Assembly: GCA_023386235.1 (NCBI GenBank)
Contig: JAEWKC010000007.1
Location: 13,223 to 77,222 of the forward strand
DNA: 64,000 nucleotides
Source of the DNA: Bacteroidota bacterium
GTDB taxonomy: Bacteria; Bacteroidota; Bacteroidia; Chitinophagales; Chitinophagaceae
Reading direction: 5' to 3'
Shown: piece after piece, positions 25,569-34,384 of the stretch
How positions within the stretch are numbered: the stretch's first letter is position 1
Layout of the letters: each line of letters opens with the position of its first letter
The notes under the pieces: generated by a model
Database searches by the model: none
Told to the model about the DNA's origin: nothing
What the model saw: the letters and a program-made list of their open reading frames with translations, nothing else
Program-made: the position numbers and the translations under genes

Positions 25569-26789
25569 ATGAATTTTCTCTTCGCCTGGCGATATTTTAA
25601 ATCCAAAAAATCTACCAATGTAATCAATATCATTGCGTGGATTAGTGTGGTGGCTATTGTAGTAGGTACAGCGTCACTCATTGTAGTACTAAGTGTTTTC
25701 AACGGATTTGAAGGCCTGATAAAATCTATGTATAGTGATTTTTATACAGACCTGAAAATAATGCCTTCTACAGGAAAGTTCATGAATATTTCACCTAAAC
25801 AATTGGATGCCATTCAGAAAAACGGATTTATTAATAATTATAGCACCATTATAGAAGAAAAGGCAGTGCTGGTAAATGGCGAAGCACAACCGATTGTTTT
25901 TTTGAAAGGTGTTGACAGCAATTACCATACAATTACGGGGATCAATAAGCATTTGGCTTTCGACAGTAAATTTCAATTGGGCACCGTAGATTCACCGGCA
26001 ATTGTTATAGGCGGCGGCGTAGAAAATGCCCTTCAGTCATTTAGTAATATGCCCGATCCGCTCACGATATATTTACCCAATAGAAACGCGGCAAGTTTCA
26101 CCAATTTGCAATCGGCAATGAATTCCTATAACATTGTGCAAACCGGCAGCTTTAGAATACAGGAAGAATTTGACAGCAAATACGGTTTTACCAATATCGA
26201 ATTTGTGAGATATATGCTCGATTTACCTGATAATCAATATTCTGCCATTGAAATAAAACTAAAACCCAATGCCGACCCAGGCAAAGCTAAGGCGTCGTTG
26301 CAACAAACATTAGGCAACTCGTATACCATTCAAACACGCTATGAACAAAACCAGAGTTTGTTTAATATCATGCAAATGGAAAAATGGATCATATATATCA
26401 TTCTATCTCTTATACTTGTAATAGCGGCTTTTAATATGATTGGGGCACTCACAATGCTTGTTTTAGAGAAAAGAAAAGATATTGCCGTGTTAAAAGCATT
26501 GGGCGGCACCAATAAGCTGATACAAAATATTTTTCTTTCTGAAGGATTTTTGCTCGCTATCATTGGTGGCGGGTTAGGTATGTTATTGGCGCTTATAATC
26601 TGTACAATTCAAATTGTATTTAAACCCATCAAACTTAGTGGGGGCTCTTTTTTAGTTGATTATTACCCGGTTGAATTGAATATCTCAGATTTTCTCTTGG
26701 TAGGATTAACTGTGTTTGTTGTTGCCATAGTCGCTTCTTGGGTGCCTGCCAAAAAAGCGGCCACTCAGTTTTTCTCACTTAAAAGCTGA
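25569..26789 (+). CDS. FtsX-like ABC permease (LolC/LolE family)
   Basis: 406 residues. One N-terminal helix preceded by the motif 'WRYFKSKKSTNVINIIAWIS', a periplasmic MacB-like domain (about 45-270), and three C-terminal helices with 'LEKRKDIAVLKALGGTNKLI', the coupling motif of LolC/E and MacB permeases. Probably releases lipoproteins to LolA or exports a related cargo; the partner ATPase is elsewhere. Its last 25 bp overlap the convergent cinA gene. Confidence 0.88.
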   Translation: MNFLFAWRYFKSKKSTNVINIIAWISVVAIVVGTASLIVVLSVFNGFEGLIKSMYSDFYTDLKIMPSTGKFMNISPKQLDAIQKNGFINNYSTIIEEKAVLVNGEAQPIVFLKGVDSNYHTITGINKHLAFDSKFQLGTVDSPAIVIGGGVENALQSFSNMPDPLTIYLPNRNAASFTNLQSAMNSYNIVQTGSFRIQEEFDSKYGFTNIEFVRYMLDLPDNQYSAIEIKLKPNADPGKAKASLQQTLGNSYTIQTRYEQNQSLFNIMQMEKWIIYIILSLILVIAAFNMIGALTMLVLEKRKDIAVLKALGGTNKLIQNIFLSEGFLLAIIGGGLGMLLALIICTIQIVFKPIKLSGGSFLVDYYPVELNISDFLLVGLTVFVVAIVASWVPAKKAATQFFSLKS

Positions 26790-28033
26790 TCTTCCACGAT
26801 TAGTTTTCTTAGCATGTTTAAACCAAACTTAATAGCAGCTTCATTATTTCTCTTCCGGTTATAATTAAACTGAAAGTTTTCTGCCTGTACAGTTCGTTCA
26901 TTAGCCACTGCTATCCAAACTGTTCCTACGGGTTTATTCTCAACAGAAGCCGGCCCCAGTATACCGGAGGTTGCAATAGAATAATCTGTTTTTAGGAGTT
27001 TTCTTACATTCTGCGCCATTTGCTTTACGGCTTCTTCACTTACTACGCCTGCTTTTTCTATCACTTCTGTTTCTACATCCAATACTTCATTTTTTGCTTC
27101 ATTGCAATACGCTACTACACCACCTTTAAAAAATGAGCTGGATCCTTCGGCCTCTGTGAACGACGCGGCAATGTATCCTCCCGTACAGCTTTCCGCGGTA
27201 GAAACAGACTTTTTAGATTGCTTAAGAAGTTCCATTACCTCTTCCGACATAGTTTTGTCATCTCTTATAACTACCACATCTTCAATAGTATTATATAGTT
27301 TATTAAAGTAAAAATTCAAATCATTTTCAACAGTCTGCTCATCAGATCCATTTACAGTTAGTCTTAATCTTACCGACTTTACATTGGGTAAATAAGCCAA
27401 TTTTATATGCGATGGCAATTGGCTTTCGTACTCCTTTAATCTTTCTGCCAGAAAACTTTCGCCGATATCTAAGGTAGTAAGTGTTTTATGTGCAATAGCA
27501 GGAAGCGTAAACCGGGCTTTGATGTATGGCAGTACATGAGTGTTCATAATGTATTGCATTTCAAATGGAACGCCGGGCATACTTACAAATAATTTCCCGT
27601 TTTTTTCAAAAAGCATTCCCGGGGCTGTGCCCAACTTATTGAAAAGTACACTACAGGTATCCGGTATTTCCGCCTGTTTGTAATTGCTTTCAATCAATGG
27701 TCTGCCGGTAGAAAAAAATATTTCCTTTATATGTTCCAATGTTTGCTGGTGTACAATCATTTTACCGCCAAAATATTTATTGAGCAATGGCTTGGTTATA
27801 TCATCCGCAGTGGGCCCTAACCCACCCGTAATGAGTATAATATCTGAAACCTTAGCGGACTCCTCCAACGCTTCCCATATATCGTCCCAGTTATCGCCCA
27901 CTGCCATGCGGTGTTTCATCCAGATACCAATTTTGTTCAGCTCTTTTGAAATAAAAGCGCTGTTTGTATCAATCACCTGGCCTATAAGCAGCTCATCACC
28001 TATTGTAATAATTGAAGCCTGTACTTTATTCAT
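26765..28033 (-). CDS. cinA: CinA family competence/damage-inducible protein
   Basis: About 422 residues from the ATG at 28033; an in-frame TTG nine codons upstream was not chosen. The N-terminal MoCF-like domain has 'IITIGDELLIGQVIDTNSAFI' and 'ILITGGLGPTADDITK'. The C-terminal NMN-deamidase domain has 'KSVSTAESCTGGYIAASFTEAEGSSSFF' in segments and 'SIATSGILGPA'. In many bacteria CinA hydrolyses ADP-ribose and deamidates NMN for NAD recycling. Both domains look complete. The 3' end overlaps the LolC/E-like gene by 25 bp. Confidence 0.92.
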   Translation of the reverse strand: MNKVQASIITIGDELLIGQVIDTNSAFISKELNKIGIWMKHRMAVGDNWDDIWEALEESAKVSDIILITGGLGPTADDITKPLLNKYFGGKMIVHQQTLEHIKEIFFSTGRPLIESNYKQAEIPDTCSVLFNKLGTAPGMLFEKNGKLFVSMPGVPFEMQYIMNTHVLPYIKARFTLPAIAHKTLTTLDIGESFLAERLKEYESQLPSHIKLAYLPNVKSVRLRLTVNGSDEQTVENDLNFYFNKLYNTIEDVVVIRDDKTMSEEVMELLKQSKKSVSTAESCTGGYIAASFTEAEGSSSFFKGGVVAYCNEAKNEVLDVETEVIEKAGVVSEEAVKQMAQNVRKLLKTDYSIATSGILGPASVENKPVGTVWIAVANERTVQAENFQFNYNRKRNNEAAIKFGLNMLRKLIVEDQLLSEKN

Positions 28034-28065
28034 CCTATATTTTTTGCTAAAATAAAACAAAAATG

Positions 28066-28094
28066 CAATAAAAAACCCTCCTATTTAAGGAGGG
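28066..28094 (-). terminator. terminator of the small repeat lipoprotein gene
   Basis: On the minus strand CCCTCCT-TAAAT-AGGAGGG is followed by TTTTTTATT. It lies 70 bases after the stop at 28164 and just upstream of cinA. Confidence 0.85.
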
Positions 28095-28163
28095 CGCAAT
28101 TGCTAATTATTTCATTAATCGTAATAGCCGATAGGAATCAGCCTATCACGAATAAAGTCTTAA

Positions 28164-28388
28164 TTAAAGAGCAGCATCTACTGAATCTTTAGTAGCATCT
28201 GCTACAGCTTTAGCTGAATCTACAGTTGCATCAGTAGCAGCTTTAACTGAATCTACAGTTGCTTCTGCTTGAGCTTGTACTGTATCTACCATAGCGTTTG
28301 CAGATGAATCTACAACTTCTTCAGTAGTTGATGTGTTACAAGCAGCGAATGTACCTGCGATAGCTAATACTAATAATACTTTTTTCAT
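28164..28388 (-). CDS. small Ala/Asp-rich repeat lipoprotein
   Basis: 74 residues. Lipoprotein signal with Cys17 ('TFAACNTS'). The mature part is an almost Lys/Asp/Ala/Val-only helix built from degenerate repeats: 'ATVDSVKAATD', 'ATVDSAKAVAD', 'ATKDSVDAAL', a spacing of 11 residues. This resembles LEA-like or apolipoprotein-like amphipathic repeats and fits a periplasmic surface-lying lipoprotein. No family assignment. It has a strong candidate promoter about 195 bases upstream, giving a long leader. Confidence 0.75.
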   Translation of the reverse strand: MKKVLLVLAIAGTFAACNTSTTEEVVDSSANAMVDTVQAQAEATVDSVKAATDATVDSAKAVADATKDSVDAAL

Positions 28389-28701
28389 TTTTTGATTTTT
28401 TAATTATTAAATTTAATGATTATGCTTATTAATACGCAAATTAAAAAAAGGTAACCCGATAATTTTTATTTTTTTTATTTTTTCCAGGCAATTAATCTTT
28501 CGGTAATAAAAAATACCTGTTTACAATATACAATTATTAAAGTGCTGCCCGATTTTTAAGAACGTAAAAATAATTTCGGGCGCAAAACTACAAAAGATAT
28601 TTTTTATAAAAAGTAAAAAATATCAAAAATTAAGAAAAGCTAAAAATAATGATTTAAAATGGGTTACTTTTACATACATTTAAGTATAAATAGATAGTTA
28701 G
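28389..28701. other. 313-bp divergent intergenic region
   Basis: Lies between the small lipoprotein (minus) and the sigma factor (plus). It holds a minus-strand -7 element at 28583-28590, and a hairpin GCCCGA...TCGGGC (about 28548-28581) that would sit at the very 5' end of the lipoprotein mRNA. On the plus strand TACATTTA near 28673 could be a -7 element for the sigma gene. No gene found. Confidence 0.45.
28583..28590 (-). promoter_or_regulatory. candidate -7 promoter element of the small lipoprotein gene
   Basis: On the minus strand TAGTTTTG matches TAnnTTTG exactly. It implies a leader of roughly 190 nt that opens with a GC-rich hairpin. Confidence 0.5.
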
Positions 28702-29283
28702 GTGATAACTGAAAATAACGATAAGCATTTACTCGAAGGATTAGCCAATAATAATTCTGAAGCAGTAAAAGAAATATATAAAAACAATTTTGGGTTGGTG
28801 CAGGCCTATGTTGTAAATAACAAAGGAAGTCAGGACGATGCAAGAGATGTTTTTCAGGAAGCAATGATTACCCTGTACGAAAAAGCCAACGATAATAATT
28901 TTGAGCTTACCAGCCAAATCAGAACATATCTGTACGCGGTAGCAAAAAATATCTGGTTAAAAAAACTACAGAAGCAAAACAAATACCTCAACACAGAAGT
29001 GGAAGAAATGGAAGAAACCATATCTGTTGACGAAGACCTGGAATATCACGAACAAAAAAATGAAGAATTCAACATTATGCAAAGCGCATTGAACAGCCTA
29101 GGAGAACCTTGTAAAACTTTGCTTGAAGAATTCTATCTGAATAATAAAGACATGGCAGCTATTACAGAAATGTTTGGTTATACCAATACGGATAACGCCA
29201 AAAATCAAAAGTATAAATGCCTTGTGCGATTAAAAAAACTGTTTTTTGCCGGCTATCATAATTTAAAGGAAAATAATGGATAA
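28702..29283 (+). CDS. ECF-type RNA polymerase sigma factor
   Basis: 193 residues. The start is GTG at 28702, directly after an in-frame TAG, and no earlier or nearby ATG exists. Region 2 includes 'DARDVFQEAMITLYEKA', with 'IRTYLYAVAKNIWLKKLQKQ' for promoter melting and -10 contact. Region 4 is 'LGEPCKTLLEEFYLNNKDMAAITEMFGYTNTDNAKNQKYKCLVRLK', read in parts. It overlaps the next gene by 8 bp, and that gene has an anti-sigma-like N-terminus, so the two probably form a sigma/anti-sigma switch. Confidence 0.88.
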   Translation: MITENNDKHLLEGLANNNSEAVKEIYKNNFGLVQAYVVNNKGSQDDARDVFQEAMITLYEKANDNNFELTSQIRTYLYAVAKNIWLKKLQKQNKYLNTEVEEMEETISVDEDLEYHEQKNEEFNIMQSALNSLGEPCKTLLEEFYLNNKDMAAITEMFGYTNTDNAKNQKYKCLVRLKKLFFAGYHNLKENNG

Positions 29284-30391
29284 GAACATCTTGCTGGAAT
29301 CTGTAGAACGCTATCTGAATAATGAGATGACCGCGGAAGAAAGATCGAAATTTGAACAATTACGCTCCTCTTCTCCCGATGTAGATATGATGGTAGTAGA
29401 GCACAGATTTTTTCTTTCGAAGCTACACGCGTTTGGTAAAAATAAAAACTTTAAACACAAACTACAATCGGTTCATAACGAATTAATTGCTGATGGAAAA
29501 ATATATGAATACAAGCAACCGAAACAGGCAAAAATCGTTGCGCTTTTTAATAAATATAAAAAGACAGCAGGCATAGCGGCCTCCATAGCAGGTATTACCA
29601 CTTTATTAATCAGTGGCCTGGTTTCTTTTATATCTCCTCATAAGAACGATGTAAAAATTCAGCAGCTTAGCAGAGAAATATCTCAAATAAAAAGAACACA
29701 GAATTATCAGGGTATAAAACTACAGGAAGTAGATTCTAAAATGCCCGAGGGCTCAGTACTTGCCGGTGGTGGCTCAGCCTTTATGATAGATAATAAGGGA
29801 TACCTGATTACCAGCGCGCATGTGCTAAAAGGCACAGGTGCCATAGTGGTAGATAACGACGGTAAAGAATATACTACTATTATAGTACATGTTGATCACG
29901 GTAAAGATTTGGCCATCCTTAAAATTAAAGATGCCGATTTCTCAGATCTGAATACACTGCCCTACTCACTCAAACAAAAAAATCCTGATTTAGGCGAAGA
30001 AATATTTACAATGGGTTATCCGAGAAATGAAATTACGTATAATTCAGGCTATATTAGCGCCAAAACTGGTTACGATGGAGATACAGCTACCTTCCAGTTA
30101 TCATTGCTGGCCAATCCGGGAAACTCCGGCGGGCCGGTATTTAATAAAAAGGGAGAAATCGTAGGACTATTGAGTACACGTCAGGCTAAAGCCGAAGGTG
30201 TGGTATTTGCCATTCGTTCAGAAGAAATTTTAAAAACCATCAAAGACTGGAAAAATGTAGATACCTCCGCTTTTTCTTTAAAACTTCCTAAAGTGCCTAT
30301 TGTGTATGATAACGTGGTAAATACAGAAAACCGTATTGAAATGCTGAAAAAATTAGACAATTATATATTCATGGTAAAGGCATACAATTAG
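29276..30391 (+). CDS. membrane protein: anti-sigma-like N-terminus plus trypsin-like (HtrA-type) protease
   Basis: 371 residues in one frame. Residues 1-72 resemble the cytoplasmic part of Bacteroidota anti-sigma factors ('VERYLNNEMTAEERSKFEQL'). There is one membrane helix at about 97-119 and a short coiled coil at 126-150. From about 160 on there is an S1C-type protease domain with the full triad: His182 ('ITSAHVLKG'), Asp211 ('HGKDLAIL') and Ser284 ('NPGNSGGPV'). No PDZ domain is seen. The protease would lie in the periplasm. It starts within the sigma factor stop (ATGGATAA), so the proteins are co-translated. Anti-sigma activity is inferred. Confidence 0.8.
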   Translation: MDKNILLESVERYLNNEMTAEERSKFEQLRSSSPDVDMMVVEHRFFLSKLHAFGKNKNFKHKLQSVHNELIADGKIYEYKQPKQAKIVALFNKYKKTAGIAASIAGITTLLISGLVSFISPHKNDVKIQQLSREISQIKRTQNYQGIKLQEVDSKMPEGSVLAGGGSAFMIDNKGYLITSAHVLKGTGAIVVDNDGKEYTTIIVHVDHGKDLAILKIKDADFSDLNTLPYSLKQKNPDLGEEIFTMGYPRNEITYNSGYISAKTGYDGDTATFQLSLLANPGNSGGPVFNKKGEIVGLLSTRQAKAEGVVFAIRSEEILKTIKDWKNVDTSAFSLKLPKVPIVYDNVVNTENRIEMLKKLDNYIFMVKAYN

Positions 30392-30415
30392 CTATATGGG
30401 TATTAAATGTTACAG

Positions 30416-30443
30416 AAAAGGACTTGTCATGAGTCCTTTTTTT
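30416..30443 (+). terminator. terminator of the sigma-protease operon
   Basis: AAAAGGACT pairs with AGTCCTTTT across a 7-base loop, followed by a T-run, 25 bases after the stop. Confidence 0.88.
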
Positions 30444-30517
30444 GTATTTATACGATAAACTAAACGACATAAATATTGTCGAACAAATGAATAATACTTA
30501 TAAAACAACTAATTTAA

Positions 30518-30955
30518 ATGAAACATTTATTATCAAAAATTATATTTACACTTATTACCACACTTGCATTCTCATTCACTAACGCGCAGTCGATTGTCGA
30601 CATTCGGTTTAATCTTTACGCTGATAGCGTGAAAAATACAATAGACAATTACATTAACGTAGAAGCCAGGTTATCAAACGGGCGATACATGCCATTGACC
30701 GACAAGGAAATAACTTTCAGCTCGGATCATGGATTTTGGAGAGGCAACTCACTGGTATTAAGCAAAGTGAAAAATGTGAATGCCGTAAATATTACAGCTC
30801 AATTAAAGTCTGATACATCAAAAAAAATCTCTACAATGGTGTATATACAAAAATACCCCGATCCGGGTGTGTTTCTTACCGAAAGAGATTTTATGAACAA
30901 AATGCAGAAAAGACGTCAACCGCCACAAAGACAACAAAGAAGATTTTTTTATTAA
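30518..30955 (+). CDS. secreted hypothetical protein with Arg/Gln-rich tail
   Basis: 145 residues. A Sec signal ('IIFTLITTLAFSFTNAQ') is followed by a roughly 90-residue domain that looks all-beta ('INVEARLSNGRYMPLTDKEI', 'VNAVNITAQLKSD'), perhaps an immunoglobulin-like fold. The last 20 residues are strongly basic and Gln-rich ('KRRQPPQRQQRRFFY'). I recognise no family. It has its own terminator, so it is a single-gene unit. Confidence 0.65.
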   Translation: MKHLLSKIIFTLITTLAFSFTNAQSIVDIRFNLYADSVKNTIDNYINVEARLSNGRYMPLTDKEITFSSDHGFWRGNSLVLSKVKNVNAVNITAQLKSDTSKKISTMVYIQKYPDPGVFLTERDFMNKMQKRRQPPQRQQRRFFY

Positions 30956-30961
30956 TCATTT

Positions 30962-30990
30962 AAAATCGGTTACTTCGGACCGATTTTCCT
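30962..30990 (+). terminator. terminator of the secreted hypothetical gene
   Basis: AAAATCGGT pairs with ACCGATTTT across an 8-base loop, 6 bases after the stop. The tract after it (CCTATTTTTG) is a modest T-run. Confidence 0.7.
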
Positions 30991-31000
30991 ATTTTTGATT

Positions 31001-31543
31001 ATGGAAAATCCCTGGAAAATACTGTCGCAAAAAGAAATCTACGATAATAAATGGATCAATCTTACACAATACGATGTCATTAATCCTTCAGGTGGCACCA
31101 GCATTTACGGAAAAGTACACTTTAAAAATCTGGCTATAGGCATTGTGGCTATTGATGCAGAAGATATGGTATACCTGGTAGGCCAATACCGGTTTGCCAT
31201 TGATCAATATAGTATGGAATTGCCTGAAGGAGGCGGTCCTGAAAATGAAGATCCTTTGAAGTCAGCCAAAAGAGAGCTCTTGGAAGAAACAGGACTTAAA
31301 GCGGAAAACTGGGAGCCGTTTTTAACCATGCACTTATCAAATTCCGTAACAGATGAAATCGCTATCGTGTATATTGCTACCGAACTTTCGCAACACGAAA
31401 GTGACCCGGAAGACACAGAAGATATCTCTGTGATAAAAATGCCTTTTCAGGAACTTGTACAAAAAATATTGTCGGGAGAAATAACAGATGCCATTACTGT
31501 AGCCGCCATTCTTAAGCTGGCATACGAAAGAAGCATACAATAA
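31001..31543 (+). CDS. Nudix hydrolase (ADP-ribose pyrophosphatase-like)
   Basis: About 180 residues from the ATG at 31001; a TTG two codons upstream was not chosen. The Nudix box is present: 'GGGPENEDPLKSAKRELLEETGL' in parts, with the catalytic REx2EE (RELLEE). The leading 'YLVGQYRFAIDQYSMELPEGG' resembles the NudF/ADP-ribose branch. It probably hydrolyses ADP-ribose or nucleoside diphosphate sugars. Confidence 0.88.
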   Translation: MENPWKILSQKEIYDNKWINLTQYDVINPSGGTSIYGKVHFKNLAIGIVAIDAEDMVYLVGQYRFAIDQYSMELPEGGGPENEDPLKSAKRELLEETGLKAENWEPFLTMHLSNSVTDEIAIVYIATELSQHESDPEDTEDISVIKMPFQELVQKILSGEITDAITVAAILKLAYERSIQ

Positions 31544-31601
31544 ATTGCTCAATAGAATGTTTCCCCCATAGGTAGGACAAAGAGTTAAGCTACTTTTTTA
31601 C

Positions 31602-32069
31602 TCATATTCCATCCCACAGCTCTAATATTTCTTCTGTATGATTTTTTGTGTCTGGTTTGTCAATAATGTGGCGTATGATGCCTTCTTCGTCTATTAAAAA
31701 AGTAGTACGATGTATACCTTCAAATGATTTTCCCATAAACTTTTTGGCGCCCCATACACCAAACTTATTGATTACATCTCTGTCTTCATCGGCAATTAAA
31801 GGGAAAGGAAGGTCAAACTTTTCTTCAAATTTCTTATGACTTTTTACACTATCCGCACTAACGCCCACAAGAGAAAAGCCTTCTTCCAACAATATTTCAT
31901 AATGATCTCTGAGATTGCAGGCTTGCGCCGTACAGCCGGGTGTATTATCTTTTGGATAAAAATAAATAATGAGCTTTTTACCTTTAAAATCTTCCGATGA
32001 AAGTACATTTTGATTCTGATCAACGCCTTTAAAATCGGGCATTTTATCACCAACGCTTAGTTTTGACAT
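31602..32069 (-). CDS. bcp: thioredoxin-dependent peroxiredoxin (Bcp/PrxQ)
   Basis: 155 residues. The active site is 'YPKDNTPGCTAQACNLRD', with the peroxidatic Cys (PGC) and resolving Cys five residues later (QAC), the Bcp/PrxQ arrangement. It reduces hydroperoxides in the cytoplasm at the expense of thioredoxin. It ends without a clear terminator and follows the M23 peptidase gene by about 10 bp, so the two may be co-transcribed. Confidence 0.94.
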   Translation of the reverse strand: MSKLSVGDKMPDFKGVDQNQNVLSSEDFKGKKLIIYFYPKDNTPGCTAQACNLRDHYEILLEEGFSLVGVSADSVKSHKKFEEKFDLPFPLIADEDRDVINKFGVWGAKKFMGKSFEGIHRTTFLIDEEGIIRHIIDKPDTKNHTEEILELWDGI

Positions 32070-32078
32070 ACTGTATAG

Positions 32079-33755
32079 TTAGTTTTTAATAATTGTAAAT
32101 TCCCTGATAGTTTTATTGCCTGCCACATCTTCTACGCTTGCTACCAGCCTGCTTTTTCCTTTGGGTAAATTCTCATCTACTTTATAGGTAAAGGTATTGC
32201 CTTTTCTTTTGAACAAAAGCCATTGACCATCTGCGGTTACATTAAAATTCTGTATGGTTCCTAAATTGTCGGAAGCGCTAAAACGCAGAGTACTGCCATT
32301 TCTTACAGTCATCCCTTCTTTAACGGTTGTGGTAGAGATTACAGGTTTGGTTACATCTTTTACCAAAGTTACATTGCCCAACCTGTTGAAATGTCCTATC
32401 ATCTTATCGCCATCCCAAAGACCTTTATTCAAAGCTTTATACGAACCGCTCACCAATTGCATCACCGTTTTATCTTTGGCAGATAGATCTTTGGTTTTAA
32501 CGCTTATAGAATATTCATCGTGAATAGGTATATAATAGTTATCCAGTTTTATAGTGTTAGAGGTTCCGGTAGTATTTATTTCCTGCATATCAAAATTGAA
32601 ATGATCGTAAAACGCGTTAGGCGAATAAATGAATTCTCCCGAAGGTGTATTTAATCTACCCGGACGGTTAGGATGTACAGTTGCCAGTCGTTTGGGAAAT
32701 GTAAGCTCTTTTTGTACAGCCGGATCATATTGCATGGTAAAGTTTATTGTAGTGGCATTGCCTTTTGTATCTTCCAGCACAATTCTCATTTTGCGCGGCT
32801 GACCATCGCTTAAATCAATCACTCCATCTGAAGGGCCGGAAAAAATATCCAACTTATTACCCGGCAATACGCTTAAATGCTCAATATAAGGTCCTCCCTG
32901 CAATTTTCTTTTATAGTCTATACCGGCATTCATATAGCGTTGTTCGTCAAAAGGAATATCATTAAGTGTAGAAGTTATCATCTCTTCTTCATTTACATAT
33001 AGTGTGGCTTTATAAATACCAAACTTAAAGGAAGAGGTAGATGTTTTATCTTCGCCATGATAACCAAAGCTTACAGAAGGTGTACCGGTTTTTACCGTAC
33101 CGCCAGATACGTTGCCAATGCTGCCCGACAAAGAAATTCTTTGAGCGGCGGCTTCGTATGTGCTGTATCTTCTGTCGTAATAATACAATCCGTATACCTG
33201 CGGACGCATATTGTCTGTAATGTTTAACCCAAATAACATTGGATTGAGACCGTTGCCTGTAATAGCATCTCTTATTTCAAAGTGCAAATGTGGGCCGGCA
33301 GAGCCTCCTGTATTGCCGCTATACGCTATAAACTGACCTTTTTTTACCGGGAATAAATTGGGTGGCAATCTAAAATCCTGCGCCCAGCTTTTATCTTTAT
33401 ACTGCTTTGCTTCCAGGTATTTTTGCAATTCGGTATTAAAGTTATTTAAATGTCCATAAAGTGTTTCCATACCGTTGGGATGCTTGATCATCAACATATT
33501 TCCATAACCGCCGTGCGAAATAAACATACGGCTTATATAACCATCAGCCGCCGCTAATATGCGCAGGTTTTCTCTTTGCTGCGTGCGTATATCTATTCCC
33601 ATGTGATAGTGATTGGTACGCAGTTCTCCAAAGTTTGCAGATAAAGAAACCGGAATATCCATTGGATAAATAAAATAATTCTGTGAATATTTTTGTGCAG
33701 ATACTATACTCAGGCTCATCGCCAAAAACAAAACAAATAAAAATCTTTTACTCAT
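32079..33755 (-). CDS. M23 family metallopeptidase, exported
   Basis: About 558 residues from the ATG at 33755, which opens the signal peptide 'SKRFLFVLFLAMSLSIVSAQ'; an upstream ATG at 33785 would add ten residues before it. The LytM/M23 domain lies near the N-terminus with zinc ligands in 'NHYHMGIDIRT' (HxxxD) and 'GPHLHFEIRD' (HxH). The remaining roughly 380 residues are beta-rich and end in an Ig-like segment ('NKTIREFTI'). Probably a cell-wall endopeptidase. Confidence 0.88.
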   Translation of the reverse strand: MSKRFLFVLFLAMSLSIVSAQKYSQNYFIYPMDIPVSLSANFGELRTNHYHMGIDIRTQQRENLRILAAADGYISRMFISHGGYGNMLMIKHPNGMETLYGHLNNFNTELQKYLEAKQYKDKSWAQDFRLPPNLFPVKKGQFIAYSGNTGGSAGPHLHFEIRDAITGNGLNPMLFGLNITDNMRPQVYGLYYYDRRYSTYEAAAQRISLSGSIGNVSGGTVKTGTPSVSFGYHGEDKTSTSSFKFGIYKATLYVNEEEMITSTLNDIPFDEQRYMNAGIDYKRKLQGGPYIEHLSVLPGNKLDIFSGPSDGVIDLSDGQPRKMRIVLEDTKGNATTINFTMQYDPAVQKELTFPKRLATVHPNRPGRLNTPSGEFIYSPNAFYDHFNFDMQEINTTGTSNTIKLDNYYIPIHDEYSISVKTKDLSAKDKTVMQLVSGSYKALNKGLWDGDKMIGHFNRLGNVTLVKDVTKPVISTTTVKEGMTVRNGSTLRFSASDNLGTIQNFNVTADGQWLLFKRKGNTFTYKVDENLPKGKSRLVASVEDVAGNKTIREFTIIKN

Positions 33756-33904
33756 GCGCTGACTATTTATGCAAATGTAAGTCATACGATTTCAAGAACT
33801 AAGCAAAGTTTATTAAGGTTTTGCAAAATACACTGTAATGAAGGCTAAGCAATTGGATAAAAATATAAAATAAAGTAACTTTATGTAAATTATAAATTAC
33901 ACGC

Positions 33905-34366
33905 ATGAGCACTATACTAAAAATGATAGAAATACCTACCGCGTCATCTACCGCTTATCATCAGTTTCTTCAGGGATTCCCGGTTTGGTGGCCGAAGGAT
34001 TATACATGGTCAAAAGACAAGCTTGTATTGATAAAGATAGAACCTCACGAAAACGGGCATTGCAGCGAATATGGCCCTCACGATTTCCGGTGCGATTGGG
34101 GCAGAGTAATAGAACTTATACCCGGTAAAAAAATACGCCTGCTTTGGCAAATAGATCACGACCGCATACCACAGCCCAACCCCGACAAATGCAGTGAAGT
34201 GGAAGTAGAATTCATAGATTTTAATGAGCACAGCTGCCATGTAAAGCTTGTGCACCGCCACTTTGAAAAACATGGCGATAAAAATCATCTTTATTTTGAA
34301 TTGATGAACGGTCAGCACGGCTGGGACTATATCTTAGGCTGTTATGCAGACTATTGCACTAAATAA
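33905..34366 (+). CDS. SRPBCC (START-like) domain protein
   Basis: 153 residues. The pattern of AHSA1/SRPBCC proteins is visible: the N-terminal 'IEIPTASSTAYHQFLQGFPVWWPKDYTWS', a central 'DWGRVIELIPGKKIRLLWQI', and the C-terminal helix 'GQHGWDYILGCYADY'. These form a hydrophobic pocket; the ligand is unknown. It is followed 18 bp later by an SDR gene and may be co-transcribed with it. Confidence 0.75.
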   Translation: MSTILKMIEIPTASSTAYHQFLQGFPVWWPKDYTWSKDKLVLIKIEPHENGHCSEYGPHDFRCDWGRVIELIPGKKIRLLWQIDHDRIPQPNPDKCSEVEVEFIDFNEHSCHVKLVHRHFEKHGDKNHLYFELMNGQHGWDYILGCYADYCTK

Positions 34367-34384
34367 TAATAAAAAATACTAATA

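Noticed and set aside
28130..28147. Second terminator GATAGG-CCTATC after the small lipoprotein
   Set aside because: Stem of six pairs without a T-run on either strand; the hairpin at 28066-28094 is far stronger.
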